Assembly (NCBI RefSeq): GCF_013201725.1
Contig: NZ_CP053835.1
Span: forward strand, 2,232,001-2,296,000
DNA length: 64,000 nucleotides
Source of the DNA: Arcobacter defluvii
GTDB taxonomy: Bacteria; Campylobacterota; Campylobacteria; Campylobacterales; Arcobacteraceae
Reading direction: 5' to 3'
Shown: positions 53,497 through 62,448 of the stretch, piece after piece
How positions within the stretch are numbered: position 1 is the stretch's first letter
Layout of the letters: each line of letters begins with the position of its first letter
Notes under the pieces: generated by a model
Databases searched by the model: none
What the model was told of the DNA's origin: nothing
What the model saw: the letters and a program-made list of their open reading frames with translations, nothing else
Made by a program: the position numbers and the translations under genes

Positions 53497-54579
53497 ATGA
53501 AAAAACAGATTGTAAAAACAATTACATTTTTAGGAATATTTTTTAGTTCAAATCTCTTTGCAATCACACCACCAACTCCAGAAGAATATAAAGAAATTGT
53601 AGATTCTTTTAAGCTTATTGATACAAGCAAAAAAGAACTATCAAGAACCTATAAGATAAATGGGGAAACTATAAAGGCGGAACTTGAAAAGCAAGATGAT
53701 ACAAAAACAACTCAATTCATACAACATATTATAACTCTTGGGAGTAGAATTCTTGGAAAACCAAATGATTGGGTTCTTACAAATAAAGACGACCAAAAGC
53801 CTTTATTTGTTTCTTGTATTTCATCCGATAAAAAAATAGTTTTATCGTCTTTGGTTAGATCATCAACTTATTATCAAAAAACTAAAGAAAAATTTGTTAG
53901 ATATTCTGGTTTTGTAGCTAAGATAGATAAAAATACTTGTTGTGGAAATTATTGGATAGATAGTGGTCTTTTAAATGGCGAAAACCCTACCGCTAAAACC
54001 TCCATCCCAACCTACAAGCCAAACGAATTTTACCCCTACTTCAACGAACAAAGAATCCTTGAAAGACTTTATGAAACTGGAACTTGTGATAAAAAAGCTA
54101 CAAATGAAGCTAATATTGAAGTTTTACTAGGAAATAAATGGATACCTCAAGAACAAAGTTGGGATATAAAAGAAAAAATAGCTACTACTATTTTAACATT
54201 AAATCAACTTTTAGAAAATGCAAAATCAAATCAAAAATTAACATTTGAACAAATCAATGAAGTTTTAAAAAATGAGGAATTAAATATAAAAACTCTTCAA
54301 AAATATAATGATTTAGCATATTATTTACAACTATCAAATAAAAATAAAGAAGCTATTTTTATTTTAGAAAAAATTATAGAAAAATTTCCAAATAGAACTG
54401 TTGCTTATCTAAATCTTGCTGATGCTTATAATGGATTAAATAATAAAGATAATGCAAAACAAAACTATAAAAAATATATAGAACTTATGAAACTAGATAA
54501 TAAAAAATCTAAAATCCCTATAAGAGTTTTTGAGCATTTAAATGTTTTTAAATCTAATGAAACTATAAGGGAAAAATAG
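53497..54579 (+). CDS. Periplasmic TPR protein 2, putative muramidase immunity protein
   Basis: A 360-residue paralogue immediately after copy 1; the stop TAG and start ATG are adjacent. The first 55 residues and the part from NEFYPYFNEQRILERLYETG to the end are almost identical to copy 1, with only a few changes (for example KQNYKKY, VFEHLN). The middle is different: AELEKQDDTKTTQFIQHIIT, LGSRILGKPNDWVLTNKDDQ, CCGNYWIDSGLLNGENPT. So the variable block faces the effector and the TPR half is a shared scaffold. Immunity role inferred. Confidence 0.75.
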   Translation: MKKQIVKTITFLGIFFSSNLFAITPPTPEEYKEIVDSFKLIDTSKKELSRTYKINGETIKAELEKQDDTKTTQFIQHIITLGSRILGKPNDWVLTNKDDQKPLFVSCISSDKKIVLSSLVRSSTYYQKTKEKFVRYSGFVAKIDKNTCCGNYWIDSGLLNGENPTAKTSIPTYKPNEFYPYFNEQRILERLYETGTCDKKATNEANIEVLLGNKWIPQEQSWDIKEKIATTILTLNQLLENAKSNQKLTFEQINEVLKNEELNIKTLQKYNDLAYYLQLSNKNKEAIFILEKIIEKFPNRTVAYLNLADAYNGLNNKDNAKQNYKKYIELMKLDNKKSKIPIRVFEHLNVFKSNETIREK

Positions 54580-55263
54580 ATGAAAAAACAGATTGTAAAA
54601 ACAATTACATTTTTAGGAATATTTTTTAGTTCAAATCTCTTTGCAATCACACCACCAACTCCAGAAGAATATAAAGAAATTGTAGATTCTTTTAAGCTTA
54701 TTGATACAAGCGAAAAAGAACTATCTCACACTTTTAGAGTGAATGGAGAAGAAATAAAATTTACCATTGATAAGTTAGATGATAAACAAGCCCTTAAGAA
54801 TGGGCAATGGCAAAGACATCTAATAAAATTTAACAATATTAAATTGCAAAAATTTAATGGTGGTAATCTGGTATATATATATGATCAAAAACTTTTTGCT
54901 GTAGCATGTATCGCAAAAGATAAAAAAACAGTTTTAGCTTCCATTGTTAGATCTTCTGTTAAAGATTATAAAGAAATACATTATGGAGGATTAGTATCTT
55001 TAATTGATAAAAACATAAAAGATGATAGTTATGTCCTAGATGAAGATGAAATTTTTAAAACACCAATATCACGGTTTATTTCAATCAAAACCCCCTACAA
55101 CCCAAACGAGTTCTACCCCTACTTCAATGAACAAAGAATCCTTGAAAGACTTTATGAAACTGGAACTTGTGATAAAAAAGCTACAAATGAAGCTAATATT
55201 GAAGTTTTACTAGGAAATAAATGGATACCTCAAGAACAAAGTTGGAAAATTAATAAAGAATAA
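54580..55263 (+). CDS. Periplasmic protein 3 (truncated paralogue of the TPR immunity array)
   Basis: A 227-residue paralogue with the same signal peptide and a third version of the variable block (FRVNGEEIKFTIDKLDDKQA; QRHLIKFNNIKLQKFNGGNL). After the shared NPNEFYPYFNEQRILERLYE block it ends at WKINKE, so the TPR half is missing. A decayed TPR remnant follows at 55264. It may be a functional immunity protein lacking the scaffold, or a decaying copy. Confidence 0.6.
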   Translation: MKKQIVKTITFLGIFFSSNLFAITPPTPEEYKEIVDSFKLIDTSEKELSHTFRVNGEEIKFTIDKLDDKQALKNGQWQRHLIKFNNIKLQKFNGGNLVYIYDQKLFAVACIAKDKKTVLASIVRSSVKDYKEIHYGGLVSLIDKNIKDDSYVLDEDEIFKTPISRFISIKTPYNPNEFYPYFNEQRILERLYETGTCDKKATNEANIEVLLGNKWIPQEQSWKINKE

Positions 55264-55386
55264 ATAGATTCAAACAGAACTGTTACTTATTTAAATCTTA
55301 CAAATGCTTATAATGGATTAAATAATAAAAAATCAATTCTAATAAATATAACTTACTCTCATTTAACCACTAAAAGTGTAGATTAA
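55264..55386 (+). pseudogene. Remnant of the TPR half of the third array copy
   Basis: The frame ending at 55386 reads SNRTVTYLNLTNAYNGLNNK, matching NRTVAYLNLADAYNGLNNK of the intact copies, then diverges. The segment coding for the preceding helices has been deleted and the reading frame is lost from copy 3. Confidence 0.75.
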
Positions 55387-55435
55387 TAGGAGTTGTGTTA
55401 ATCTCATAATATTTTATTTTCAGGATTAAAAAAAT

Positions 55436-56521
55436 ATGAACAAAAAATTGTTTACGCTAAAAGATTTATGCAAAGATTATGAAAATACTCCAATTTTAAA
55501 AAATATAAATCTAGATATTTATGAAGGAGAATTTCTTACTCTTTTAGGTCCTAGTGGTTGTGGGAAAACAACTATTTTAAGACTTTTAGCTGGATTTGAG
55601 AATCCAAATAGTGGTGAAATTATTTTACAAGAAAAAAATATAAATAATATACCACCAGAAGAAAGAGAAATAAACACTGTATTTCAAAGTTATGCTCTTT
55701 TCCCACATATGACTATTTTTGACAATGTTGCTTTTGGATTAAAGATGAAAAAAACTCCAAAAGATGAAATAAAAAAAGAGGTAGAAAATGCCCTTACAAT
55801 GGTTAAATTATCGAAACATTCTCATAAAAAACCACACGAATTAAGTGGAGGTCAACAACAACGAGTTGCAATTGCAAGAGCAGTTGTAAATAAACCTTTA
55901 ATTTTATTATTAGATGAATCACTTAGTGCTCTTGATTATAAACTTAGAAAAGAGATGCAAATTGAACTTAAAATGCTACAAAGAAAACTTGGAATTACTT
56001 TTTTATTTGTAACTCATGATCAAGAAGAAGCTCTTTCTATGTCAGATAGAATTGTAGTTATGAATAAGGGAAAAATTGAACAAATAGGAACTCCAAAAGA
56101 GATATATGAAGACCCTAAAAATCTTTTTGTTGCGCAATTTATTGGTGAAGCAAATTGTTTTGAAACAAAAATAATAGAACAACAAGATGGTCTTATGAGT
56201 CTTCAATACTATGAAAAAATTTTTCATTTAAAATCAAAAAAGATTTTGACAAATTATTGTACGATACTTATAAGACCTGAAGATTTTAGAGTTGAAAAAA
56301 ATCTTGAAGATGTTAAAACAAACAACTATTTTGTAGGAGAATTAGAAAATATTATTTACAAAGGTACAACTATCGACCTTTTGGTGAAACTTGAAGATGG
56401 AAAAGAAGTTATTGCAAGTGAATTTTACAATGAAGATAGTGATGCGTTAGGTTATGCAATTGGTTCAAAACTTTATTTGTATTGGGTTGATGGATGGGAG
56501 GTACTTTTAGGACATGAATAA
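55436..56521 (+). CDS. potA: Spermidine/putrescine ABC transporter ATPase PotA
   Basis: A 361-residue ATPase. Walker A GPSGCGKTT, signature LSGGQQQR, Walker B LILLLDESLSALD and switch His in FVTHDQEEA are all intact. A C-terminal regulatory part with the OB-like TOBE pattern (CTILIRPEDFRVEKNL) follows, as in polyamine and MOI-family importers. It is the first gene of potABCD. Upstream is a 50-base gap without a clear promoter. The end overlaps potB by eight bases. Confidence 0.95.
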   Translation: MNKKLFTLKDLCKDYENTPILKNINLDIYEGEFLTLLGPSGCGKTTILRLLAGFENPNSGEIILQEKNINNIPPEEREINTVFQSYALFPHMTIFDNVAFGLKMKKTPKDEIKKEVENALTMVKLSKHSHKKPHELSGGQQQRVAIARAVVNKPLILLLDESLSALDYKLRKEMQIELKMLQRKLGITFLFVTHDQEEALSMSDRIVVMNKGKIEQIGTPKEIYEDPKNLFVAQFIGEANCFETKIIEQQDGLMSLQYYEKIFHLKSKKILTNYCTILIRPEDFRVEKNLEDVKTNNYFVGELENIIYKGTTIDLLVKLEDGKEVIASEFYNEDSDALGYAIGSKLYLYWVDGWEVLLGHE

Positions 56522-57371
56522 ACTATCTTTATTTTCTAAAATATCAATATTTTTTATTGTTTTTTGGCTTTTAGTTTTTGCATTATTTCCTAATTTACTT
56601 GTAATAGGAAGTAGTTTTTTAACAAAAGGTGAAAATGAATTTTTAATCTTTACTCCTAGTTTACAAAGTTATATAAAACTTTTTGATCCTATTTATTTAT
56701 CTGTATTTTTGGATTCAATTTATTTAGCAGTTGGAACTACATTTTTTGCACTTATTTTAGCTTATCCTTTTGCATATATTATTGCAACTACAGCAAAAAA
56801 ATATAAATTTTTACTTCTTTTACTTGTGATTATTCCTTTTTGGACAAGTTCACTTGTAAGAACTTACGCCCTAATTGCGATACTAAAAACAAAAGGTTTA
56901 TTAAATGCTTTTTTATTAACTATTGGAATTATAAATGAACCTTTAGAGATTATGTATACCCAAACAGCCGTTTTTATAGGAATGGTGTATACCCTCCTTC
57001 CATTTATGATTTTACCTTTATATGTTTCAATTGAAAAAATTGATTTTAAACTAATTGAAGCAGCAAAAGATTTAGGAGCTTCAAAATATAATATTTTTAA
57101 AACAATAATTATTCCTTTATCACTTCCTGGAATTATTGCAGGTTGTACTTTAGTATTTTTACCCTCACTTGGAATGTTCTTTATTCCTGATATTTTAGGT
57201 GGAGCAAAAGAGTTGATTTTTGGAAGTTTTATAAGAAATCAATTTTTATTATTTAGAGATTGGCCTTTTGGTTCTGCTGCTAGTGTTGTTTTACTTTTAA
57301 TGATGTTCATTTTATTGGCACTTTTAGCAAAATCACAAAAAACAACACCAAAGCCTTTTTATAAAGAATAA
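56514..57371 (+). CDS. potB: Spermidine/putrescine permease PotB
   Basis: A 285-residue inner-membrane permease with about six membrane segments. The BPD_transp_1 loop EAAKDLGASKYNIFKTIIIP lies in the cytoplasmic part. It pairs with PotC to form the channel energised by PotA. An IS110-family element interrupts the operon directly after its stop, separating it from potC by about 1.8 kb. Confidence 0.93.
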   Translation: MNKLSLFSKISIFFIVFWLLVFALFPNLLVIGSSFLTKGENEFLIFTPSLQSYIKLFDPIYLSVFLDSIYLAVGTTFFALILAYPFAYIIATTAKKYKFLLLLLVIIPFWTSSLVRTYALIAILKTKGLLNAFLLTIGIINEPLEIMYTQTAVFIGMVYTLLPFMILPLYVSIEKIDFKLIEAAKDLGASKYNIFKTIIIPLSLPGIIAGCTLVFLPSLGMFFIPDILGGAKELIFGSFIRNQFLLFRDWPFGSAASVVLLLMMFILLALLAKSQKTTPKPFYKE

Positions 57372-57435
57372 CTTAAATTAAAGGAAAATTTTAAAAAGAC
57401 AATAGTTTTTTAACAATGTATTTTTTAAGAACATT

Positions 57436-57454
57436 GCAAGTTTAAAAAACTTGC
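57436..57454. ncRNA. Hairpin, candidate part of IS110 bridge RNA (3' side)
   Basis: GCAAGTTT and AAACTTGC pair over eight bp around AAA in the flank past the transposase stop. GATAGC and GCTATC form another stem further on (about 57562). Structured noncoding flanks of IS110/IS1111 elements encode the bridge RNA that guides recombination. Which flank carries it is not settled here. Confidence 0.35.
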
Positions 57455-57626
57455 TGATGTTTGATTTTGGAAGCACTATTTTTATGCAATTATCTAGAAT
57501 TTTGCTAGTAGTGTTTCTATGATCAAACAAGTTTAAATGTTTGGTTGGCAATTAGTATAGTGATAGCTTTTTTGAATGCTATCTTTAGATTTTAGTACTA
57601 ACTTGTGATCTTTTATAATTTACTGT

Positions 57627-58856
57627 TTATGACTTAGAAAAAACACGAGCTGGATCATAAGGGGTGTTGTATCTAAAAATGGAATAGATAATAGTTGCTA
57701 GTTTTCTTGAAACAGCAATAAGTCCTTCTTGTTTAGATTTTCCTTGAGATTTTTTAGTATCATAATATTGCTTGAGCTCTTTATTGTGTATCATACAACT
57801 TACACTTGCCATATAAAGAGCATGTTTTGCTAGTGATGAACCTCTACGACTTAAATGACCTGTTGATTTAGAATTACCTGAACTATTTTCTGTTGGAAAT
57901 AGTCCAAGATACCCTATAAATTTAATAGGTGTTGTAAATCTTGATAAATCACCACATTCACTAATAACTGCAGCAATAGTTTTAGATGAAACACCTGGAA
58001 TAGTTTTTAAGTTCTCAATCAATGAATTAGTTGGAACATCTTTTTCTTCTTTAATACCATTGTTTTCAAGTAAAGCTAATATTTCATCTTCTAAAATAGA
58101 TAACTCATCTTGATAGATTTTAAGAAGTCTAATAGAACTTTTAATAGCTATGGCTCTTGCATCTTTGGCTTTACCAGAATAGATAGAATTTTTTGCAAGT
58201 TCTAAAACTTTTAGGGCTTTTTCACTATTAAAGCTATTTCCTTGAATATGTCTAAATATCTTAAGTATTCTATCAACACTACTATGTTTATAATGATGTG
58301 CAGTTGGATATTTATCCAAAAGTGCAAGTCCTGTGATACTAAATATATCAATAAAATTTTCAAGTTCGGGAAATGTAACTGTTACTTGAGTAATAATTCG
58401 TTTTTTTACCTCTTTCATATCTGATTGAATAGAAGCACGATTACGATACAAAGTTCTTAAACTTTGATATTCATCATCAGTTACATAACCTGAACTAAAT
58501 TTGCCATCTTTTAGGAAGAGTGCAATAATCCAAGAATCAATATTGTCATTTTTTACTTTTTTCATTGTGTGTTGTTCTCTATATCTGGTTGTTTGAAATG
58601 GATTTAATAGTTTAACATTAAACCCATGAGCATTTAAAAACTCTAAAAGATTTTCACCATAAATTCCAGTTGCTTCAAGACCAATTATAAAATCGTTTGG
58701 ATTTGATGAGATAGCTTCAAGTTTAACAATAAACTTTGAAAATCCATCAATACAATTTGTAACCCTTATAGGTTTAGTAGTAATTTTTTTCTCACTATCA
58801 TCAATGATAGTAACAACATGAAAATTTTTAGCAATATCAATTCCAACATAATACAT
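57627..58856 (-). CDS. IS110-family transposase
   Basis: A 409-residue transposase. The N-terminal DEDD RuvC-like domain has YYVGIDIAKNFHVVTIID (first Asp), IIGLEATGIYGENLLEFLNA (Glu) and KKVKNDNIDSWIIALFLKDG (Asp pair). The C-terminal Tnp_20 part has LIENLKTIPGVSSKTIAAVI, FIGYLGLFPTENSSGNSKST and the serine-containing block GHLSRRGSSLAKHALYMASV. These are the diagnostic parts of IS110-family proteins, guided by a bridge RNA. It is full length and appears intact. Confidence 0.95.
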   Translation of the reverse strand: MYYVGIDIAKNFHVVTIIDDSEKKITTKPIRVTNCIDGFSKFIVKLEAISSNPNDFIIGLEATGIYGENLLEFLNAHGFNVKLLNPFQTTRYREQHTMKKVKNDNIDSWIIALFLKDGKFSSGYVTDDEYQSLRTLYRNRASIQSDMKEVKKRIITQVTVTFPELENFIDIFSITGLALLDKYPTAHHYKHSSVDRILKIFRHIQGNSFNSEKALKVLELAKNSIYSGKAKDARAIAIKSSIRLLKIYQDELSILEDEILALLENNGIKEEKDVPTNSLIENLKTIPGVSSKTIAAVISECGDLSRFTTPIKFIGYLGLFPTENSSGNSKSTGHLSRRGSSLAKHALYMASVSCMIHNKELKQYYDTKKSQGKSKQEGLIAVSRKLATIIYSIFRYNTPYDPARVFSKS

Positions 58857-58892
58857 CTTTTTATACCTCAGTTTATAATAATCTTTAGTTGT

Positions 58893-58908
58893 TCTAGCCT
58901 AAGCTAGA
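58893..58908. ncRNA. Hairpin, candidate part of IS110 bridge RNA (5' side)
   Basis: TCTAGC and GCTAGA pair around CTAA, 37 bases upstream of the transposase start. Further stems follow (TTGAAG/CTTCAA at 59107-59124). For IS110-group elements the bridge RNA lies in the 5' flank, which is the longer one here. Confidence 0.35.
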
Positions 58909-59196
58909 TTCACAGCCTCGTTAATCTATAAGTAGTAAGTGCTATACAGCTACCTCTACAGCTTTTAATAAATGATTAACAACTAAAGATATCAACAGGC
59001 TTAAATGATGTAGTTTGGTTAGAAGAAATATTAATTTAATTCATCATTGCTACAAGGAGAAAAATGTTGTTATATCTAAAGTCATAGACTGTAAAAAGTA
59101 AAAGATTTGAAGTTAGTACTTCAATCTTAGAAGAATATATTTTTTAGTTAAAAACTAGATGATATATTCATAAAATTAATTATACGAGGAGAATAG

Positions 59197-59952
59197 ATGA
59201 GAAAAGTTTATGCAAGTTTTATCTATTTTCTTTTATATTTACCAATTGGTGTTTTGATTATTTACTCTTTTAACTCTTCAAAATACAGTGTTGAATGGAA
59301 AGGTTTTACTTTAAAATGGTATGAAAGTTTATTAAATCAATCTGCACTTTTAGAAGCTGCTTGGCATTCTATAAGTGTAGCTTTTGTATCAGCAATAATA
59401 GCTACAATTTTAGGAACTTTAGGAGCACTGACACTATATAGATATGATTTTTTTGGTAAAAAATTTATGCAATCCTTAGTTTACGTTCTTATTATGTCAC
59501 CTGAAATTGTAATGGGAATTTCACTTTTAATGCTATTTGTTTTTATTTCACTTCCTTTAGGATTTTTTACTCTTTTAATAGCTCATATTACATTTTGTCT
59601 TCCCTTTGTAATAGTTACTGTAATGGCTAGATTAAATGGTTTTGATAAAAATATTATTGAAGCTGCAAAAGATTTAGGAGCAAGTGAATTTACAACTTTT
59701 AAAACTATTATTTTGCCAAATGTAATCCCCGCAATTGTTTCAGGATTTTTATTAAGTTTAACTCTCTCTCTTGATGATGTTGTTATTAGCTTTTTTGTGA
59801 CAGGTCCTGATTATGAGATTTTACCACTTAAAATTTACTCTATGGTGAGACTTGGAGTAAAACCTGAAATAAACGCACTTTGTACAATCATGTTTATTTT
59901 CACATTGATTATGATATTATTTTCACAAATTTTGATTAAGGAGAAAAAATGA
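59197..59952 (+). CDS. potC: Spermidine/putrescine permease PotC
   Basis: A 251-residue permease with about six membrane segments. The cytoplasmic BPD_transp_1 loop is EAAKDLGASEFTTFKTIILP. It starts MRKVYASFIYFLLYLPIGVL; GAGGAGA lies before the ATG. The end overlaps potD by four bases (ATGA). Detached from potAB by the IS element, it may be expressed from a new or weak promoter. Confidence 0.93.
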   Translation: MRKVYASFIYFLLYLPIGVLIIYSFNSSKYSVEWKGFTLKWYESLLNQSALLEAAWHSISVAFVSAIIATILGTLGALTLYRYDFFGKKFMQSLVYVLIMSPEIVMGISLLMLFVFISLPLGFFTLLIAHITFCLPFVIVTVMARLNGFDKNIIEAAKDLGASEFTTFKTIILPNVIPAIVSGFLLSLTLSLDDVVISFFVTGPDYEILPLKIYSMVRLGVKPEINALCTIMFIFTLIMILFSQILIKEKK

Positions 59953-60968
59953 AATCCATTTTTATGATTATTTCCCTTGTAATTTCCCTATTTGCAAGTG
60001 AAAAAGTTCTTTATGTTTATAACTGGTCTGAGTATATGCCTGAATCTGTTTTAGAAAACTTTACAAAAGAGACAGGAATCAAAGTAAAATATTCAACTTA
60101 TGATTCAAATGAAGCAATGTATGCAAAAGTAAAAACTGCTGGAAACTCTGGTTATGATATTATCGTTCCATCTACTTATTTTGTAAATAAAATGAGTAAA
60201 GAAGGTTTATTAGAAAAAATTGATAAATCAAAACTTCCAAACTATAAAAATCTTGATTCAAAACTTTTATCAAAACCTTTTGATCCAAATAATAACTATT
60301 CTATTCCTTACTTATGGGGAAGTACAGGTATTAGTTATAATACTTCATTAGTAAAAGAAGATATTAATTCTTGGAAAAATCTATGGAATCCAGTATATAA
60401 AAATTCTATTTTATTAAATGATGATATGAGAGAAGTTTTTGGAATGGCACTTAAAGTTTTGGGATATTCAGCAAACTCAACAAATCCTAAAGAAATAGAA
60501 GAGGCTTTCAATAAACTAAAAGAACTTTTACCAAATGTAAAAATGTTTTATTCAGAATCTCAAAAACAAGTTTATCTAAATGAAGAGGTAAAATTAGGGA
60601 TGAACTTCAATGGTGAAGGATTTATGGCAAATGAAGAGAATGAAAATATAAAATATATTTATCCAAAAGAAGGAGCACTTTTATGGATAGATTCATTGGT
60701 TATTCCAAAAGGTGCAAAAAATATTGATAATGCTCATATTTTTATAAACTATTTATTAAAACCTGAAGTATCTAAAATAATAAGTGAAGAGATAGGTTAT
60801 CCTTCTCCAAATGCAAAAACTCTTGAACTTTTAGATGAGAAAACAAGAAACAATAGAATCATCTATCCAAATGAAGAAGATTTAAAAAACAGTGAATTTC
60901 AAACAGATGTTGGTGAAGTTTTACCTACATATGAAAAATACTGGGAAATGTTAAAAACTTCTAACTAA
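59949..60968 (+). CDS. potD: Spermidine/putrescine-binding protein PotD
   Basis: A 339-residue periplasmic binding protein. The signal peptide (MKSIFMIISLVISLFAS) precedes the mature start KVLYVYNWSEYMPESVLENF, the standard PotD start (lYnWsdYip). GYDIIVPSTYFVNKMSKEGL and YSIPYLWGSTGISYN follow, with the C-terminal FINYLLKPEVSK. It captures polyamine for PotBC. The last gene of the operon, followed by a perfect terminator. Confidence 0.95.
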   Translation: MKSIFMIISLVISLFASEKVLYVYNWSEYMPESVLENFTKETGIKVKYSTYDSNEAMYAKVKTAGNSGYDIIVPSTYFVNKMSKEGLLEKIDKSKLPNYKNLDSKLLSKPFDPNNNYSIPYLWGSTGISYNTSLVKEDINSWKNLWNPVYKNSILLNDDMREVFGMALKVLGYSANSTNPKEIEEAFNKLKELLPNVKMFYSESQKQVYLNEEVKLGMNFNGEGFMANEENENIKYIYPKEGALLWIDSLVIPKGAKNIDNAHIFINYLLKPEVSKIISEEIGYPSPNAKTLELLDEKTRNNRIIYPNEEDLKNSEFQTDVGEVLPTYEKYWEMLKTSN

Positions 60969-60973
60969 AAAGA

Positions 60974-61007
60974 AAAACTATCTTCAAATTATTTTGAAGA
61001 TAGTTTT
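60974..61007. terminator. Bidirectional terminator between potD and the 121-aa gene
   Basis: AAAACTATCTTCAAA (60974-60988) pairs perfectly with TTTGAAGATAGTTTT (60993-61007) around TTAT. It lies between the convergent potD and minus-strand 121-aa genes and serves both. Confidence 0.9.
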
Positions 61008-61008
61008 A

Positions 61009-61374
61009 TCACAATTGTTTAATAAATCTTCTTTCTATCTCTTGTTCACTTAACTCTAAATTATCTTCATTTAGAAAACCATAAAAATAACTCTCATCAT
61101 TTTTTTGAACTTCAATGATTAAAATATTATCTTCTTTATGATTTTCTAAAAATTTTTCTACTGCTTCAAATGCAGAATTTTTCCAATATTTTTCAATTTC
61201 ATTATTATTTCCTGCATCATAAAATAAACAATCTTCACACATTGAAAATAGATAGTTTCCTGCTCCTTCATAAATTTCAAAAGAGTTATTATCATTATCT
61301 AATTTTTCATTTGTAAAAGGGCAATTTAAAGTAAATGTTCCCATACTTTTTGGTTTTATTACTATTTTATTCAA
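61009..61374 (-). CDS. Hypothetical 121-aa acidic protein
   Basis: A 121-residue acidic protein with three Cys (NCPFTNEKLD; MCEDCLFYDAGN), the CxxC pair suggesting metal binding. I recognise no family. It is convergent with potD and 41 bases downstream of the L,D-transpeptidase gene in the same direction. Cytosolic, with no signal or membrane segment. Confidence 0.65.
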   Translation of the reverse strand: MNKIVIKPKSMGTFTLNCPFTNEKLDNDNNSFEIYEGAGNYLFSMCEDCLFYDAGNNNEIEKYWKNSAFEAVEKFLENHKEDNILIIEVQKNDESYFYGFLNEDNLELSEQEIERRFIKQL

Positions 61375-61415
61375 AACTCAATCCTTTTTTAGTGGAATTA
61401 TACAACATCAATTGT

Positions 61416-62156
61416 TTATTTTAAAACCACTTTTATATCATCCATACTTTTAAAATCTATAAATTCATTTAATAGCGCAACAAGTTGTACAACTTCACTA
61501 TTTTTCATTCTGATACAACCACTTGATTCATAACTTCCTATCGTTTTTTCATTAAGTGTTCCATGAATTCTAAAAGTCTCTTTTCCATCTACTTTGTGCG
61601 TTAAATTTATCTTAGCACTTCCCATATAATTTAGCTTATCTCCACCTTTCACAACTTTTGGTAAATCTATTCCTCGTTTTTTAAAACTTTGTATTGTATC
61701 AGCAGTTGGATACCAAACTGGATTTAATGTAATCGAAGTTATATTTCCAACACCTAAGGGTTTTTTTATATCTTTCTTTGCTGTTGAGACTTTATAAGTC
61801 TTCAAATTTTTAGTTTTATTATCATATTTTGCTTTTACATACATCAGATTTTTTGAAGAATCAACCTCAATAATCAAACTATCATAAGCTCCCATTTCAG
61901 ATAAAAGATTATCAACTTTTCTAAAAGTAGATAATTTTGGAGTATATCTATCAAAAATTTTTGTTCCAATAGTTGAAAAATCTTTTAAAAATATTTCTTC
62001 ATCAAAAGAGAGTTTTTTCAAACTTATTTGTTCTTTTAAATAATTTGAAGATTTTTCTAAAAACTCTTTTGTCTCTAAAATTGAATCTTTTTGATTAGTT
62101 GCACCATATAAATAAAGAGAAAAAATTAGAAAAAAGAAAAAAAACTTTTTTATCAC
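61416..62156 (-). CDS. L,D-transpeptidase (YkuD domain)
   Basis: A 246-residue exported enzyme with a signal segment (KKFFFFFLIFSLYLYGA). The YkuD domain occupies residues about 95-240: KDIKKPLGVGNITSITLNPV, WYPTADTI, HGTLNEKTIGSYESSGCIRM with the catalytic Cys and nearby His/Gly. YkuD enzymes form 3-3 peptidoglycan cross-links or attach proteins, and Campylobacterota homologues affect cell shape. The start is a GTG (62156) overlapping the TGA of the upstream lipoprotein gene, so the two are coupled. Confidence 0.9.
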   Translation of the reverse strand: MIKKFFFFFLIFSLYLYGATNQKDSILETKEFLEKSSNYLKEQISLKKLSFDEEIFLKDFSTIGTKIFDRYTPKLSTFRKVDNLLSEMGAYDSLIIEVDSSKNLMYVKAKYDNKTKNLKTYKVSTAKKDIKKPLGVGNITSITLNPVWYPTADTIQSFKKRGIDLPKVVKGGDKLNYMGSAKINLTHKVDGKETFRIHGTLNEKTIGSYESSGCIRMKNSEVVQLVALLNEFIDFKSMDDIKVVLK

Positions 62157-62317
62157 TCTGTCGCCTCATGAATTGATTCTTTTACAGAATGATAAACATC
62201 ACTTGAAGTATCTTTAGTTGCTTCCCAAGCTCTATTACTATCCTGTTTTATCCCAGTCCAAGTTGCACAACCTTGAAAAACAACTATAAGAATTGTTAAT
62301 AATATAAATTTTATCAT
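62153..62317 (-). CDS. 54-aa small lipoprotein
   Basis: The frame encodes MIKFILLTILIVVFQGCATW then TGIKQDSNRAWEATKDTSSD and VYHSVKESIHEATE. The lipobox is VFQGC. The helical mature part with repeated charged residues resembles entericidin- and YMGG-type small envelope lipoproteins. Its stop overlaps the GTG start of the L,D-transpeptidase gene by two bases, so they are cotranslated. Function unknown, presumably at the envelope. Confidence 0.75.
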   Translation of the reverse strand: MIKFILLTILIVVFQGCATWTGIKQDSNRAWEATKDTSSDVYHSVKESIHEATE

Positions 62318-62448
62318 TACTTAACTCTCCTAAAAAATAAAATCATATTCATAGTTATACCATTTTTTAATATTAAAGAAAATTAAGAATTTTAGGCATT
62401 TCATTAATTAGTTTTTAGATACAATTGCCAAAAAAATTTAGGATTATT

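Larger units (their letters stand above)
57372..59196. mobile_element. IS110-family insertion between potB and potC
   Basis: The gap between potB and potC contains a minus-strand IS110-type transposase gene with noncoding flanks of about 255 bases (57372-57626) and 340 bases (58857-59196). The exact element ends are not visible because IS110 elements usually lack inverted repeats and target duplications. Each flank contains strong hairpins (57436-57454; 58893-58908; 59107-59124), one of which could belong to the bridge RNA. The element separates potCD from potAB, so potCD may need a promoter in or near the element. Confidence 0.85.

Noticed and set aside
59142-59160. TAGTTAAAAACTA dyad as an IS110 terminal repeat
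   Set aside because: No matching sequence at the potB side was found, and IS110 elements usually lack terminal inverted repeats.
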